64,000 bases of DNA from Flavihumibacter rivuli (GCF_018595685.2 NZ_CP092334.1:1578001-1642000); one strand, 5' to 3'. Counted from the first letter of the stretch, positions 34,735 to 44,325 are shown. Program-made: numbers and translations. The notes: generated from the sequence alone by a model not told the origin.

Positions 34735-35049
34735 ATTATTTGGTTTTTTAATTGTGTGAGAATTGGTTTTTACACCTTTTCAGGTGCGAGTGCCGAATGT
34801 TCAACGAATTATATGCCAATTGGTTCAACAGGACTAAACAAGGTCATTTTTGCAGGAATCCCCTTCCAAACAACCGCATATGCGTCAGTATGAAGCGATC
34901 CGGGACGCTAAGGGTGTCAAAATTTCAGCAATTCTGGCAGTCCTACAACTTGCTATTCAATTGCTTGCCAAATGTTAATCCTCTTTTACCATTTTGGCAG
35001 GAGCGGGGAAATCCCGTAGCTTTGCCGGCTCAACAAAGTTCTTGCAGGC
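34735..35049. other. Divergent intergenic region groES / nusB
   Basis: 315 bp with no credible gene. It holds the nusB promoter at 34993-35024 and must hold the groESL promoter; the best candidate -7 region on the minus strand (near 34812-34804) is imperfect. No CIRCE or other heat-shock inverted repeat was recognised. Confidence 0.55.
34993..35024 (+). promoter_or_regulatory. Promoter of nusB
   Basis: TTTG (34993-34996), 20 bp, then TAGCTTTG (35017-35024), a full match to the Bacteroidota consensus. The start site would be near 35030, about 20 nt before the ATG. Confidence 0.7.
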
Positions 35050-35973
35050 ATGATCAGCAGAAGAAATATCCGGGTTAAAGTGATGCAAACCCTCTATGCA
35101 TTGGAAACAATGGAAAACAGCACAAAACCCGGAGAACCTTTAAAGCTCCTCGAAAAGCAATTCGAACAGACCAGGCAATTGCTGGTCTATATGATCCACT
35201 TTATTACTGAAGTTGCCCGATATGCTGAATCTGATGCCAGGATCAGGGCTTCCAAGCACCTTCCCTCTGCTGAAGACCTCAGCGTTAATACCAAGATCGC
35301 CGGTAACACCCTGTTGTGGAAAATGCTGGAGGATGCTTCCCTCCAGAAAGCCATTGATGCTACCCATGTTGAAAAATACATGGATAAGGAACTGGTCCGC
35401 AAGATCTACCTGGAACTGACAGAGACCCCTGAATACAAGGCCTATATCCAGGAAGCCAGCCGTGAACCCAAATCAGAACGTTCCATCATCGAGTTCATTT
35501 ACAACAACCTGTTGATCACCAGTGAAAACTTCACCAGCCACCTGGAGGAGCATTTCAACAACTGGGATGATGACTGTGATATGGCCAACCAACTGATCCT
35601 TCATTACCTTGCCAAGCCCGGCACTTATGATTTCCAGGAGATCCTCAGCAAGGAAAAATGGCAGTTTGCCAAAGGCCTGCTGGAGACCGTTGGCCAGAAA
35701 AAGGAGATCACCCTGGAAATGATCAAACCCAAACTGAAGAACTGGGACCCGGAGCGGATCGCCACCCTGGATATGATCCTGATGCAGATGGGGGTATGTG
35801 AATTCCTTTTCTTCGAAACCATTCCACCAAAGGTTACCATCAATGAGTATATTGACCTGGCTAAGGAATACAGCACCCCTCAGAGCGGGCAATTCATTAA
35901 CGGCATACTGGACAATATCCACAAAGACCTGGTAAAGGAAAACAGGTTACACAAAGTGAGTTTCAGGAAATAA
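35050..35973 (+). CDS. nusB: Transcription antitermination protein NusB (long Bacteroidota form)
   Basis: 307 residues, about twice the E. coli length, as usual in Bacteroidota. It opens with ISRRNIRVKVMQTLYALE, the first NusB helix with its conserved basic and hydrophobic pattern. A long inserted helical region separates this from the C-terminal part, where RIATLDMILMQMGVCEFL, KVTINEYIDLAKEYSTPQSGQFINGILDNI match the conserved NusB end. NusB binds boxA RNA with NusE (S10) and prevents early termination in rRNA operons. It is followed after 33 bp by the DUF1573 lipoprotein and then yajC and coaE, a common gene order in this phylum. Confidence 0.92.
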   Translation: MISRRNIRVKVMQTLYALETMENSTKPGEPLKLLEKQFEQTRQLLVYMIHFITEVARYAESDARIRASKHLPSAEDLSVNTKIAGNTLLWKMLEDASLQKAIDATHVEKYMDKELVRKIYLELTETPEYKAYIQEASREPKSERSIIEFIYNNLLITSENFTSHLEEHFNNWDDDCDMANQLILHYLAKPGTYDFQEILSKEKWQFAKGLLETVGQKKEITLEMIKPKLKNWDPERIATLDMILMQMGVCEFLFFETIPPKVTINEYIDLAKEYSTPQSGQFINGILDNIHKDLVKENRLHKVSFRK

Positions 35974-36006
35974 CCGGGCACCTTAAATTTGCACCAAACT
36001 TTTACG

Positions 36007-36471
36007 ATGCGCAACGCATTTATCCTCTTTTCCCTTTTAGCCATCATGGCCTCCTGTGAAAGGAATGCCAAGTCAACAGGTAATGTGAGCAATAGCCCCT
36101 CTCCCGCCAATGCAGGACTGGAGCCCATGTTCGACTCAAGCGCCTTTACCAAAATCACCTGGCTCGAAAACGACAAGGATTTCGGGAAGATCCAGGAAGG
36201 GCAAAAGCTGGAAGTAAGTTTCCAGTTTCGCAATACCGGTGATAAGCCCCTGATCATTACAAGGGTTAGTCCCAGTTGTGGCTGTACAGCGGCAGAGCCC
36301 CCTAAAGAACCCATTGCCCCCGGTCAGGAAGGCACGATCAGGGCTACTTTCGATAGCAATGGCCGCCAGGGTATGAACCACAAGACGCTTTATGTTGAAG
36401 CGAATACTTTTGGTGGAACCAACCACATCCTCCAATTCAAGGTGGAAGTTGACCCCAAGCCGGTTCAATAA
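36007..36471 (+). CDS. DUF1573 domain lipoprotein
   Basis: 154 residues from the ATG at 36007, which begins a lipoprotein signal (FILFSLLAIMASC); the upstream in-frame ATG at 35989 adds six residues and weakens the signal. The DUF1573 domain (about 55-150) has the typical KDFGKIQEGQKLEVSFQF, NTGDKPLIITRVSPSCGCTA and IAPGQEGTIRATFDS, an immunoglobulin-like fold with a CGC motif. The function of the family is not established; it is common in the Bacteroidota cell envelope. It lies in the nusB-yajC-coaE gene group. Confidence 0.88.
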   Translation: MRNAFILFSLLAIMASCERNAKSTGNVSNSPSPANAGLEPMFDSSAFTKITWLENDKDFGKIQEGQKLEVSFQFRNTGDKPLIITRVSPSCGCTAAEPPKEPIAPGQEGTIRATFDSNGRQGMNHKTLYVEANTFGGTNHILQFKVEVDPKPVQ

Positions 36472-36546
36472 GCCTTTGGGGTCGCTGGATGGAATTCCGC
36501 CAAAAAGACCTTTCTTTACAAACTGAAAATCTGAAAACAAATAGCA

Positions 36547-36882
36547 ATGACTAGTTTATTATTACAGGCAGCAGGTGGTTCAGCCGCAACCATGCAGTTG
36601 GTTTTACTGGGAGGTATGATCCTGGTGTTCTGGCTGTTCATGATCCGTCCCCAGGCCAAGAAAGCCAAAATGGCCAAGCAGTTCCAGGAAAACATGCAGA
36701 AGGGCGACAAGATCGTTACCATTGCCGGTATCCATGGCGTGGTGAACAAGGTGAACGAAGATGGCACCATCCTGTTGGAAACCAGCCCTGGTAGCTATAT
36801 CAAGGTGGAGAAGAGTGCGATCTCCCTTGAATGGACCCAGAACGTAAACAAGAATGCTGCAGCAGTAGCTGAAAAGAAATAA
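36547..36882 (+). CDS. yajC: Sec translocase accessory subunit YajC
   Basis: 111 residues. One membrane helix near the N-terminus (about 16-33) ends in FMIRPQAKKAKM, the YajC signature, followed by a basic cytosolic domain with MQKGDKIVTIAGIHGVVNKV and GSYIKVEKSAIS. YajC associates with SecDF and SecYEG; secDF is also in this window at 41179. Followed by a strong terminator. Confidence 0.95.
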   Translation: MTSLLLQAAGGSAATMQLVLLGGMILVFWLFMIRPQAKKAKMAKQFQENMQKGDKIVTIAGIHGVVNKVNEDGTILLETSPGSYIKVEKSAISLEWTQNVNKNAAAVAEKK

Positions 36883-36900
36883 GGTTTCTACACTGAATGA

Positions 36901-36929
36901 AAAGTCCGGCCAAAGCTGCCGGACTTTTT
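36901..36929 (+). terminator. Terminator after yajC
   Basis: An 11-bp stem (AAAAGTCCGGC and complement) with a 7-nt loop runs into T's, 18 bp after the yajC stop and 18 bp before coaE. Confidence 0.85.
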
Positions 36930-36946
36930 CTATTTTAGGCTGAGTT

Positions 36947-37558
36947 ATGGCTATACTTAGAATTGGCATTACCGGCGGTATAGGCAGTGGGAAATCCACT
37001 GTAGCAAGGGTATTCAACACTATCGGCATCCCCATCTACCTGGCAGATACTGCTGCCAAAAGACTGATGGAAGAAGATGATGAACTCAAAAAGGCCATCA
37101 TCGCCCATTTTGGTGAAGAAGCCTATATCAATGGCAAGCTCAACCGACCTTATATCTCGGCCATTGTTTTTTCCAACAAGGAAAAACTGGAAGAACTGAA
37201 CAGCCTGGTCCACCCTGTCACTAAACGGGATGGGGAAGAATGGATGCAACAACAGCATACCCCCTATGCGATCAAGGAGGCTGCGCTGATCTTTGAAAGC
37301 GGTACCCAGGAACAACTGGATTATGTCATCGGTGTGTATGCCCCACAGCATATCCGCACCCACCGGGTGATGCAAAGGGATAAGGTAACCCGGGAAGAAG
37401 TGCTGCAACGCATGCGCAACCAGATCAGCGAAACCATTAAAATGCGGTTATGCGATTACGTTATAGTGAACGACGACCAGCAACTGGTCATTCCACAGGT
37501 TTTGCAGATACACGAAGAACTTTGCCGCCTGGCGCAAAAAAAAAGCATCCATGAATGA
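36947..37558 (+). CDS. coaE: Dephospho-CoA kinase
   Basis: 203 residues. The P-loop GITGGIGSGKST is at about 6-17, followed by LADTAAKRLM (CoA-site Asp) and AALIFESG, DYVIGVYAPQHIRTHRVMQRDKVTREE, all family blocks. It phosphorylates the ribose 3'-OH of dephospho-CoA, the last step of coenzyme A synthesis. The last codons (Ser-Ile-His-Glu-stop) lie inside the stem of the terminator used by the convergent aminotransferase gene. Confidence 0.95.
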   Translation: MAILRIGITGGIGSGKSTVARVFNTIGIPIYLADTAAKRLMEEDDELKKAIIAHFGEEAYINGKLNRPYISAIVFSNKEKLEELNSLVHPVTKRDGEEWMQQQHTPYAIKEAALIFESGTQEQLDYVIGVYAPQHIRTHRVMQRDKVTREEVLQRMRNQISETIKMRLCDYVIVNDDQQLVIPQVLQIHEELCRLAQKKSIHE

Positions 37559-37569
37559 TCATGGATGCT
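37544..37569 (-). terminator. Terminator of the aminotransferase gene, overlapping the coaE 3' end
   Basis: A perfect 11-bp stem (AGCATCCATGA / TCATGGATGCT) with a 4-nt loop. On the minus strand an uninterrupted T-run follows, formed by the lysine codons of coaE. The coaE stop codon lies in the loop. Confidence 0.85.
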
Positions 37570-37588
37570 CCCTTCTATCGATTGGTCC

Positions 37589-38779
37589 TTATTTCAATTT
37601 AGCCAGGACATTCTTGATCCTTGTCATACCTTCCTCGATCTTTGGTAGGCTGTTCGTATAAGCTATCCTGATGCAGTTCTCTTCCCCGAATGCCTTTCCA
37701 GTAACCGTTGTTACATAGGCATTCTCCAGGATATAAAAACACAGGTCATCAGAATTCCTGATGGTGGTAGTGCCATCTGACTTACCGAAATAATAGGAAA
37801 TATCGGGGAATACATAGAAAGCACCATCGGGTTCATTGCAGGTAACGCCGGGTAATTCCTTCAGCATTTCCATGATACGCTTCTTGCGCTTTTCAAATTC
37901 CTTCACCATTTCCCTGCTGGGAGTAAGATCGGCTGTAAGGGCTATCACTGCTGCTTTCTGCGTAGCTGCATTGGCACCGCTGGTGATCTGGCCCTGGATC
38001 TTTTCACATGCTTTCACAACATCCGGTGCACCGGCAATATAGCCCAGGCGGTAACCGGTCATGGCAAAGCCTTTACTGAGACCATTGATGATCACCACCC
38101 GATCCTTGAGGTCCTCGAACTGGGCAATGCTTTCATGCTTGCCAATATAGTTGATGTATTCATAGATCTCATCACTCATGATGTAGATCTCGGGATGGTT
38201 GCGGAAAACATTGGCCAACGCTTCCAGTTCATCATGGCTATACACAGCACCTGTTGGGTTACAGGGCGAAGAGAACATGAAAAGCTTTGTCTTAGGCGTA
38301 ATGGCTGCCTCTACCTGCTCAGGTTTTACTTTGTAGCCGTCCTCAGCTTTGGTCCTGATCATCACGGGAACACCATCACACATCCTTACGATCTCGGAAT
38401 AGGATACCCAGTAAGGTGTAGGGATGATCACCTCATCACCATTGTCCACAACAGCCATGATCAGGTTAGCAATACTTTGCTTGGCGCCTGTAGAAACAAG
38501 GATGTTCTCAGGTTTATACTCAAGGTCATTGTCGCGCTTCAACTTGGTGCAAACAGCTTCCCTCAAGTCAGGATAACCTGCCACAGGGGGATAATGGCTC
38601 CAGTTCTCATCAACAGCTTTCTTCAAAGCTTCCTTGATGTGTTGCGGGGTATCAAAATCTGGTTCACCAAGGGAAAGGTCGATCACATCAAAACCCTTAG
38701 CCCTAAGTTCACGGCCCATCTTGGCCATTCTCAAAGTTTCCGGCTCACTGAATTTTTGGAGTCGAGATGAAAGTGCCAT
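37589..38779 (-). CDS. Class I pyridoxal phosphate aminotransferase (aspartate aminotransferase type)
   Basis: 396 residues from the ATG at 38779, giving the usual start MALSSRLQKFSEPETLRMAK; a start 51 bp upstream would add a non-conserved extension. Family blocks are VIDLSLGEPDFDTP, YPPVAGYPDLREAV, SSPCNPTGAVYS, MSDEIYEYINY and the PLP-binding lysine in INGLSKGFAMTGYRLGY. Type I-beta aspartate aminotransferases of this kind interconvert aspartate and oxaloacetate, sometimes with broader specificity. Monocistronic, ending at the terminator that overlaps coaE. Confidence 0.92.
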   Translation of the reverse strand: MALSSRLQKFSEPETLRMAKMGRELRAKGFDVIDLSLGEPDFDTPQHIKEALKKAVDENWSHYPPVAGYPDLREAVCTKLKRDNDLEYKPENILVSTGAKQSIANLIMAVVDNGDEVIIPTPYWVSYSEIVRMCDGVPVMIRTKAEDGYKVKPEQVEAAITPKTKLFMFSSPCNPTGAVYSHDELEALANVFRNHPEIYIMSDEIYEYINYIGKHESIAQFEDLKDRVVIINGLSKGFAMTGYRLGYIAGAPDVVKACEKIQGQITSGANAATQKAAVIALTADLTPSREMVKEFEKRKKRIMEMLKELPGVTCNEPDGAFYVFPDISYYFGKSDGTTTIRNSDDLCFYILENAYVTTVTGKAFGEENCIRIAYTNSLPKIEEGMTRIKNVLAKLK

Positions 38780-38868
38780 TGTGTTGGAATAGTTGGTTGA
38801 ATGAAAAAACGATTGCTTGACAATCTTCAAAAATAATGAAATGCACTTGCTTTTCCTGAGGATTTTGA

Positions 38869-39591
38869 TCAGAAGGCTTGATGGGCCACCAGCATCATCC
38901 TTGGCCTGCGTTCTCCTGTACCTTCCCTTTCACCGATGGCGATCAACGAATAGCCTGTCTTTACGGCCAGGTCAACATCTTCGGAACTCAATACCGTTCC
39001 TGTTTCACTGAGTAGTTCCATCCTGTAGGTTCCTGGGTAGAACTTTACTTCAAACGACTTACTAACGGTAGTTTGCATGCCAAAATAATCAACATCATTG
39101 GCTACCCTGATGGTATCGCCATTCTTGATCAGTATCAGGTCGAGGGCATTACTGCCGGCAACCAAATTGGTAAAGCGCACATTCGTAAGGGTGTCGTTCA
39201 GTTGCAGGTCGTCATCCGTTAACAGCAAATAGGCGCTATTCACCCTGAATGTATCGTATTGAAGGAGGGTAAAATATTTTCCGGCCGTAAAGGAAAAATT
39301 CTTGTCCAGGGCAGGCTGTCCTGCTACAGCTTCTATTGTCATCAAACGCACGCCCGGTTTCACTTTCAGGTAAGAGTTGGTGCTGGTTCCCGTTGAACCG
39401 CCAAATTCAACGGCTGTTTCATTCACGGCTTCCCCATCAGTAAAAAGCCTGATGCCAGGACTACCCAGTCCGGCATTCACGATAGACAGGTAGGCCCTGG
39501 GGCCATTGCCGATGTTATCTTCTTCTTTCAAACAACCCGTAGCAACCAACAGGAAGGCAACAATACCCGATATAAAATACAACCGCTTCAT
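38869..39591 (-). CDS. DUF4397-like lipoprotein
   Basis: 240 residues from the ATG at 39591 with a lipobox (LLVATGC). The rest reads as two immunoglobulin-like units of the DUF4397 type: YLSIVNAGLGSPGIRLFTDG in the first and VRFTNLVAGSNALDLILIKNG in the second, each with the conserved N-A/L-x3-G/S pattern. Function is not known for the family; proteins of this type sit at the cell surface. The start is one base after the stop of the serine hydrolase, so the two are translationally coupled. Confidence 0.75.
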   Translation of the reverse strand: MKRLYFISGIVAFLLVATGCLKEEDNIGNGPRAYLSIVNAGLGSPGIRLFTDGEAVNETAVEFGGSTGTSTNSYLKVKPGVRLMTIEAVAGQPALDKNFSFTAGKYFTLLQYDTFRVNSAYLLLTDDDLQLNDTLTNVRFTNLVAGSNALDLILIKNGDTIRVANDVDYFGMQTTVSKSFEVKFYPGTYRMELLSETGTVLSSEDVDLAVKTGYSLIAIGEREGTGERRPRMMLVAHQAF

Positions 39592-39592
39592 A

Positions 39593-40915
39593 TCACTTGT
39601 CATAATTCATTTGGTAGCGGCTGAGGTCTGGCACCACTGCCCTCGGCCGTTTCAACTCGTGTTGATAGATCACTTCCCCCAGGTGCTTCATAAAGGGAAA
39701 GCCTACTGTTTCATAATCATAATGGTCATCATTCACTACGCCATCACTGTTACAGTAGATGGTAGCGCTCAGCATGAACTCTATATTGTTGCGGAAATCC
39801 ACCACATAGGCCACATCAGTCAGGAATCCATAGCCATCCCCTACCTTGTTAAAGATCCGGATATGGTCTGGTAATTTTCCTTTTTCAGCGCCCCAAAGAA
39901 GGAATTTAACATAGGCATCCCAATACAAGGTTGAATCGTAGGATGGGTATTTTGTTTCCGATGGCAGTTGCGACATATACTGCCAGAGGAATTGGATATC
40001 TGATTCGGTCAGGTTGAAACGGTGCCCTGCTGTTACGGCATCCGGGAACATTACCGCTTTCAAAACGGCGGTCAGCTCATCAAGGGGAAACTTATTCTTG
40101 GCCGAGCAGTCCAGTGGCCGGTTGATCAATTGACCTTTTCGGTAATGTGCCAGGCCAATGGAATCATGCCTGTGCCTGAACTTCTCGTTGCTTCTTTGGG
40201 CAGGCTGTTCATAAACCAACTGACCGGTATCACCGAAGAAACGAATGGGATTGGTTTGGCGGTTCTCTTCCTCCGTCAAGGCCAATTCCAGGCGGTGATG
40301 GATAGCGGAATGCTTCAAGCCTTTGCTTTGAAGCGACCTGTTGATGCCCTCCTGCCCGAGGAACTCATACAGGCGGTTATACGCATCGTTATCACTCACC
40401 AGGAATATCTTCTTTGCGTAATGCGCCACACTCGGTTTGCCATCCGGGCTGGTAGGGTCATTGTACACACTGGTCTGCCCGCTGAAGGAGGTATCGGTTA
40501 TCATTGCGCTATTCCTGTCCACCCCTGCCACCTTCAGTTGGTTCAGCTTTTCAAGGCTGAGTATGGCAATGGGCATCTTCACTGTTGAAGCAGGATAGAA
40601 ATAGGCCTGGTCGTCAACATTGAAGTAATGAGAAGTAAAGGTTGGGCTATTGTCCTTTTTCCGGTCAATCTGGGTGTAGATCACCTGAACCTTGAACGCA
40701 TTGCGCTGCTCCATGATCTCCTTAAAGTATTGGGGATAAGCCGCCAGCAATTCCTCCATAAACTTGTCCGTCTTGCCATGGCGGATGATGGGTGGGACAA
40801 CAGGAGCCGATTCCACCCTGGCACTATCGGTACTTACGGATTTCACCATTGACTGGGGCGCCTTGCACCCAATAGCGCTCATCAACAGGGCAACCACAGT
40901 CACTCTACCAATCAT
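39593..40915 (-). CDS. Lipoprotein serine hydrolase, class A beta-lactamase-like
   Basis: 440 residues from the ATG at 40915, which places a lipobox (SAIGC) in a proper signal. The fold shows STVKMPIAILSLEKL with the S-x-x-K catalytic pair, then VSDNDAYNRLYEF with an S-D-N motif, both in the order found in class A beta-lactamases and penicillin-binding proteins. The KTG triad is not obvious; VGDGYGFLTDVAYVVD stands at its place. True beta-lactamases are about 290 residues, so this longer protein is more likely a peptidoglycan or peptide hydrolase; activity on beta-lactams cannot be assumed. First gene of a two-gene unit with the DUF4397-like gene. Confidence 0.82.
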   Translation of the reverse strand: MIGRVTVVALLMSAIGCKAPQSMVKSVSTDSARVESAPVVPPIIRHGKTDKFMEELLAAYPQYFKEIMEQRNAFKVQVIYTQIDRKKDNSPTFTSHYFNVDDQAYFYPASTVKMPIAILSLEKLNQLKVAGVDRNSAMITDTSFSGQTSVYNDPTSPDGKPSVAHYAKKIFLVSDNDAYNRLYEFLGQEGINRSLQSKGLKHSAIHHRLELALTEEENRQTNPIRFFGDTGQLVYEQPAQRSNEKFRHRHDSIGLAHYRKGQLINRPLDCSAKNKFPLDELTAVLKAVMFPDAVTAGHRFNLTESDIQFLWQYMSQLPSETKYPSYDSTLYWDAYVKFLLWGAEKGKLPDHIRIFNKVGDGYGFLTDVAYVVDFRNNIEFMLSATIYCNSDGVVNDDHYDYETVGFPFMKHLGEVIYQHELKRPRAVVPDLSRYQMNYDK

Positions 40916-41129
40916 CAGGTTTGAATTTGAGCCCAATGTTAGCAAAAAAATGACCTTTTAACGAAAGGCCCTTACGAACAGAATGGAATACATAGTTTTT
41001 TTTACTAATACCATGACAGTTTTGCTTGCCACATAAGTACCCCGGAATGGCTGAAAACCTTTATTCCAACTTAATTTGCGCATTTCATACAATTCATTGG
41101 CCAACCTGTCAATATTTCATCGTAAATCC

Positions 41130-41137
41130 TATATTTG
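41130..41137 (+). promoter_or_regulatory. Possible -7 element before secDF
   Basis: TATATTTG matches TAnnTTTG and lies 41 bp before the ATG. I found no good TTTG at the proper distance upstream, so the call is partial. Confidence 0.4.
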
Positions 41138-41178
41138 CCACTCTTTAAAATTTAACAAAAAACGAAACAAGAATTGCA

Positions 41179-44100
41179 ATGAGAAGTCTGGTAAGCATTT
41201 TTGCTGCGATCCTAATTCTGATTTCCTTGTACCAGCTTTCCTTTACATGGTTTGTCAACAAGCACGAGGCGGCCATGGAAGAAAAGGCAATGAAGTATGT
41301 GAAAACCTTCCCTACTGCAGAACAGAAGTACCCTGGAAACAAAGAAATGCAGGCCCTCTACCAGGACACCCTGGATGAGATCAAGAAGAGCCGACTGAGA
41401 AGACTGCTTGACAGCACCCGCGATGTGAAGATAACCTGGTGGGGTCAGTCTTATCAGAAAGCTAAGGAAAGTGAGTTGTTATTAGGTCTTGACCTACAGG
41501 GAGGTATCAACGTGACCATGGATGTTGCCCTCGATGGTTTGATCAAAGGGCTTAGCAATAACCCGAATGACCCTGCATTGAAGAAGGCACTGGAAGAAGC
41601 TACCCGCCGCAAAGTGAATAGCGATGCAGACTTCATCACCCTGTTTGCACAATCTTTCAAGGAAGTGAATCCCGGTGTGAACATGGCGCCATTGTTTGCC
41701 AACAGCACCCGCAACAAACTGAAGATCGACGCGAATGAAAACGCTGTGGTTGCTTATATCCGCGACCAGGCCAATGCAGCCATGAAGCAGACCTATGATG
41801 TATTGACCAAGCGTATCGACAAGTTCGGTGTTGCCCAGCCCAATATCAGCCTGGATGAGAATAAAGGTATCATCACCGTGGAACTGGCTGGTGCATCTGA
41901 CCCTGAGCGTGTAAGGAAATATTTGCAGTCTACTGCTAACCTGCAGTTCTTCGAAGTGTACAATATTGGTGAACTAGACAAGAGCCTGGAAGCGGCCGAT
42001 AATGCCCTTGCAATTGTATTGAAAGGAAGTACTGCCACCACTGCGACTACAACAGATACTGCAGCCAAAGCCGCAACGGATACTACCAACAAATCATTGG
42101 CTGATGTATTGAAGAAGGATACCACCAAGGCGACTGCCCAAACTGCTGATGCAGCAAAAGCAGACCACCCCTTGCTGACCTCCATCCAATTCATCCCGCC
42201 ATCTGATGCCAATAAAGATGGTCGTCCAGAGTTCGCACCGAACCTTGGTTATGTAGCCCTTAAGGATACTTCCCTGGTTTCATCTTACCTGAACAATCCT
42301 GCCGTTCAAAACAACATTCCCGGTGATGTAAAGTTCCTGTATGGCATGCCTGAGAAAGACCAGGCCGGTAAGGTATTGGATTATGTTGCCCTTTATGCCA
42401 TCAAGACCGTTCCCGGTACTGAGAAGGCTAAACTGGAGGGGGAATACATCACTGATGCTTACCAGGACTTTAACCCTGTTACCAGCCAGGTTACGGTTAA
42501 CATGACCATGAACAAGCAGGGCGAAAAGATCTGGGCGAAAATGACCGGTGACAACGTTGGTCGCGCTATCGCCATTGTATTGGATGATATTGTATACTCT
42601 GCCCCCAACGTAAACGAGCCCATCACCGGCGGTAACTCACAGATCTCCGGTTCATTCAGTGTACAGGAAGGCCAGGATCTTTCCAACATCCTGAAGAGTG
42701 GTAAGCTGGATGCGCCTGCCAAGATCGTTCAGGAGCAGGTGGTAGGTCCTACCCTGGGTAAGGAAGCCATCAAGGGTGGTACCCTCTCCTTTGCCATTGC
42801 GTTTGCTGTGATCTTCATCCTGATGCTGGTGTACTACAACACAGCAGGATGGGTTGCCAATATTGCCCTGATCCTGAACCTGCTCTTTACCGTTGGGGTA
42901 CTGAGCGCATTGAATGCTACCCTTACTGCCCCGGGTATCGCCGGTCTGGTATTGACCATCGGTATGGCAGTAGATACCAACGTAATCATATTCGAAAGGA
43001 TCAAGGATGAACTGACCAGGGGCAAGAGCTACCAGCAAGCGGTTACCGACGGTTACAGCCGCTCACTGGCACCGGTACTGGATGGTCACATCACTACCCT
43101 GCTGACCGCTATCATCCTGTTCTACTTTGGATTAGGTCCTGTATTGGGCTTTGCTACCACCCAGATCCTGGGTATCCTGCTGAGCTTGTTCTGCGGTATC
43201 CTGATCTCAAGGCTGGTTACAGATTTCTATACCAACAAAAATCGTCACTTCAAGTATTTCACCAATATCAGCCGTAATATCTTCAAGAATGCTAACTACG
43301 ATTTCATCAAGTACCGTAAGGTTACTTATGTGATCTCTGCATTTGTTGTACTGCTGGGTATCGGAGCGCTCATCAATGGTTTCAACCAGGGTGTTGAATT
43401 CAGCGGTGGCCGTAGCTATATCGTTAACTTCTACAAGCCTGTAAACTCTGATGAGGTAAGGGATGCCTTGGATAAAACATTTGGTAAGTTCCCCATTGTA
43501 AAGACTTATGGTGGAACCAACCAACTGGATATTACCACAGACTACCTGATCGAAAGGACCAATGTAGAGACCGATGCTGAAGTGAAGAATAAGCTGTTCG
43601 AAGGCCTGAAGCCTTTCCTGCCTGCAGGATTAACGGCTGATGAATTCGATGGTAAATACCTTCAGGGTTCCAAGCGCGTAGATGCGACCATTTCCGACGA
43701 CCTTAAGTCCGGAGCGAAGTGGGCTACCTTCTGGTCACTGTTGGTGATCGCCCTCTATATCTTTATTCGTTTCCGCGACTGGAGGTTCTCCCTGGGTACC
43801 ATCGTAGCCTTGTTGCACGATGTACTGGTAACGCTGATCGTGTTCTCCTTCTTCAAGAATATCGTACCGTTCTCCCTGGAGATCGACCAGCACTTCATTG
43901 CTGCGATCCTGACCGTGATCGGTTTCTCCATGAACGATACCGTGATCGTGTTTGACCGTATCAGGGAAAACAGCCGCCTGATGAAAGGGGCCACCAAAGC
44001 GGAGATCATCAACAAGTCAATCAACAATACCCTGAGCCGTACCATCATGACCTCGGTTACGGTATTCCTCACCATCCTTATCCTGTTCCTGGTAGGTGGT

Positions 44101-44277
44101 GAAGTGACCAAGGGTTTTGCTTTCGCGATGCTGATCGGTGTGATCACCGGTTGTTACTCATCCATCTTTGTGGCAGCACCGATCCTGGTTGATTTCGCCA
44201 AGGATAAGCCACTGGGTGAAGCTGACATGGCACATGCCCCCAAGGCAGAAGCCAAGCCCGCTGTAGCCAAATCATAA
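41179..44277 (+). CDS. secDF: Protein translocase SecD-SecF fusion
   Basis: 1032 residues. SecD part: membrane helix near residues 5-26, LGLDLQGGINVTM (about 96-108), periplasmic domain with an Ala/Thr/Lys-rich insert at about 285-335, then SQISGSFSVQEGQDLSNILKSG and helices from about 535, with AVDTNVIIFERIKDE. SecF part from about 705: GVEFSGGRSYIVNF, then FSMNDTVIVFDRIREN. The two halves, usually separate genes in Proteobacteria, are one chain as in most Bacteroidota. It uses proton motive force to pull exported proteins through SecYEG and release them in the periplasm; many secreted proteins of this window depend on it. Confidence 0.97.
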   Translation: MRSLVSIFAAILILISLYQLSFTWFVNKHEAAMEEKAMKYVKTFPTAEQKYPGNKEMQALYQDTLDEIKKSRLRRLLDSTRDVKITWWGQSYQKAKESELLLGLDLQGGINVTMDVALDGLIKGLSNNPNDPALKKALEEATRRKVNSDADFITLFAQSFKEVNPGVNMAPLFANSTRNKLKIDANENAVVAYIRDQANAAMKQTYDVLTKRIDKFGVAQPNISLDENKGIITVELAGASDPERVRKYLQSTANLQFFEVYNIGELDKSLEAADNALAIVLKGSTATTATTTDTAAKAATDTTNKSLADVLKKDTTKATAQTADAAKADHPLLTSIQFIPPSDANKDGRPEFAPNLGYVALKDTSLVSSYLNNPAVQNNIPGDVKFLYGMPEKDQAGKVLDYVALYAIKTVPGTEKAKLEGEYITDAYQDFNPVTSQVTVNMTMNKQGEKIWAKMTGDNVGRAIAIVLDDIVYSAPNVNEPITGGNSQISGSFSVQEGQDLSNILKSGKLDAPAKIVQEQVVGPTLGKEAIKGGTLSFAIAFAVIFILMLVYYNTAGWVANIALILNLLFTVGVLSALNATLTAPGIAGLVLTIGMAVDTNVIIFERIKDELTRGKSYQQAVTDGYSRSLAPVLDGHITTLLTAIILFYFGLGPVLGFATTQILGILLSLFCGILISRLVTDFYTNKNRHFKYFTNISRNIFKNANYDFIKYRKVTYVISAFVVLLGIGALINGFNQGVEFSGGRSYIVNFYKPVNSDEVRDALDKTFGKFPIVKTYGGTNQLDITTDYLIERTNVETDAEVKNKLFEGLKPFLPAGLTADEFDGKYLQGSKRVDATISDDLKSGAKWATFWSLLVIALYIFIRFRDWRFSLGTIVALLHDVLVTLIVFSFFKNIVPFSLEIDQHFIAAILTVIGFSMNDTVIVFDRIRENSRLMKGATKAEIINKSINNTLSRTIMTSVTVFLTILILFLVGGEVTKGFAFAMLIGVITGCYSSIFVAAPILVDFAKDKPLGEADMAHAPKAEAKPAVAKS

Positions 44278-44292
44278 TCGATAAAAACTTAA

Positions 44293-44325
44293 TAAGAATG
44301 CCGCCCCGAAAAGGCGGCATTCTTA
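44293..44325 (+). terminator. Terminator of secDF
   Basis: A 13-bp stem (TAAGAATGCCGCC and complement) with a 7-nt loop, followed by TTTCT. Confidence 0.8.

Noticed and set aside
34735..35049. CIRCE heat-shock operator before groES
   Set aside because: No TTAGCACTC-type inverted repeat is present.
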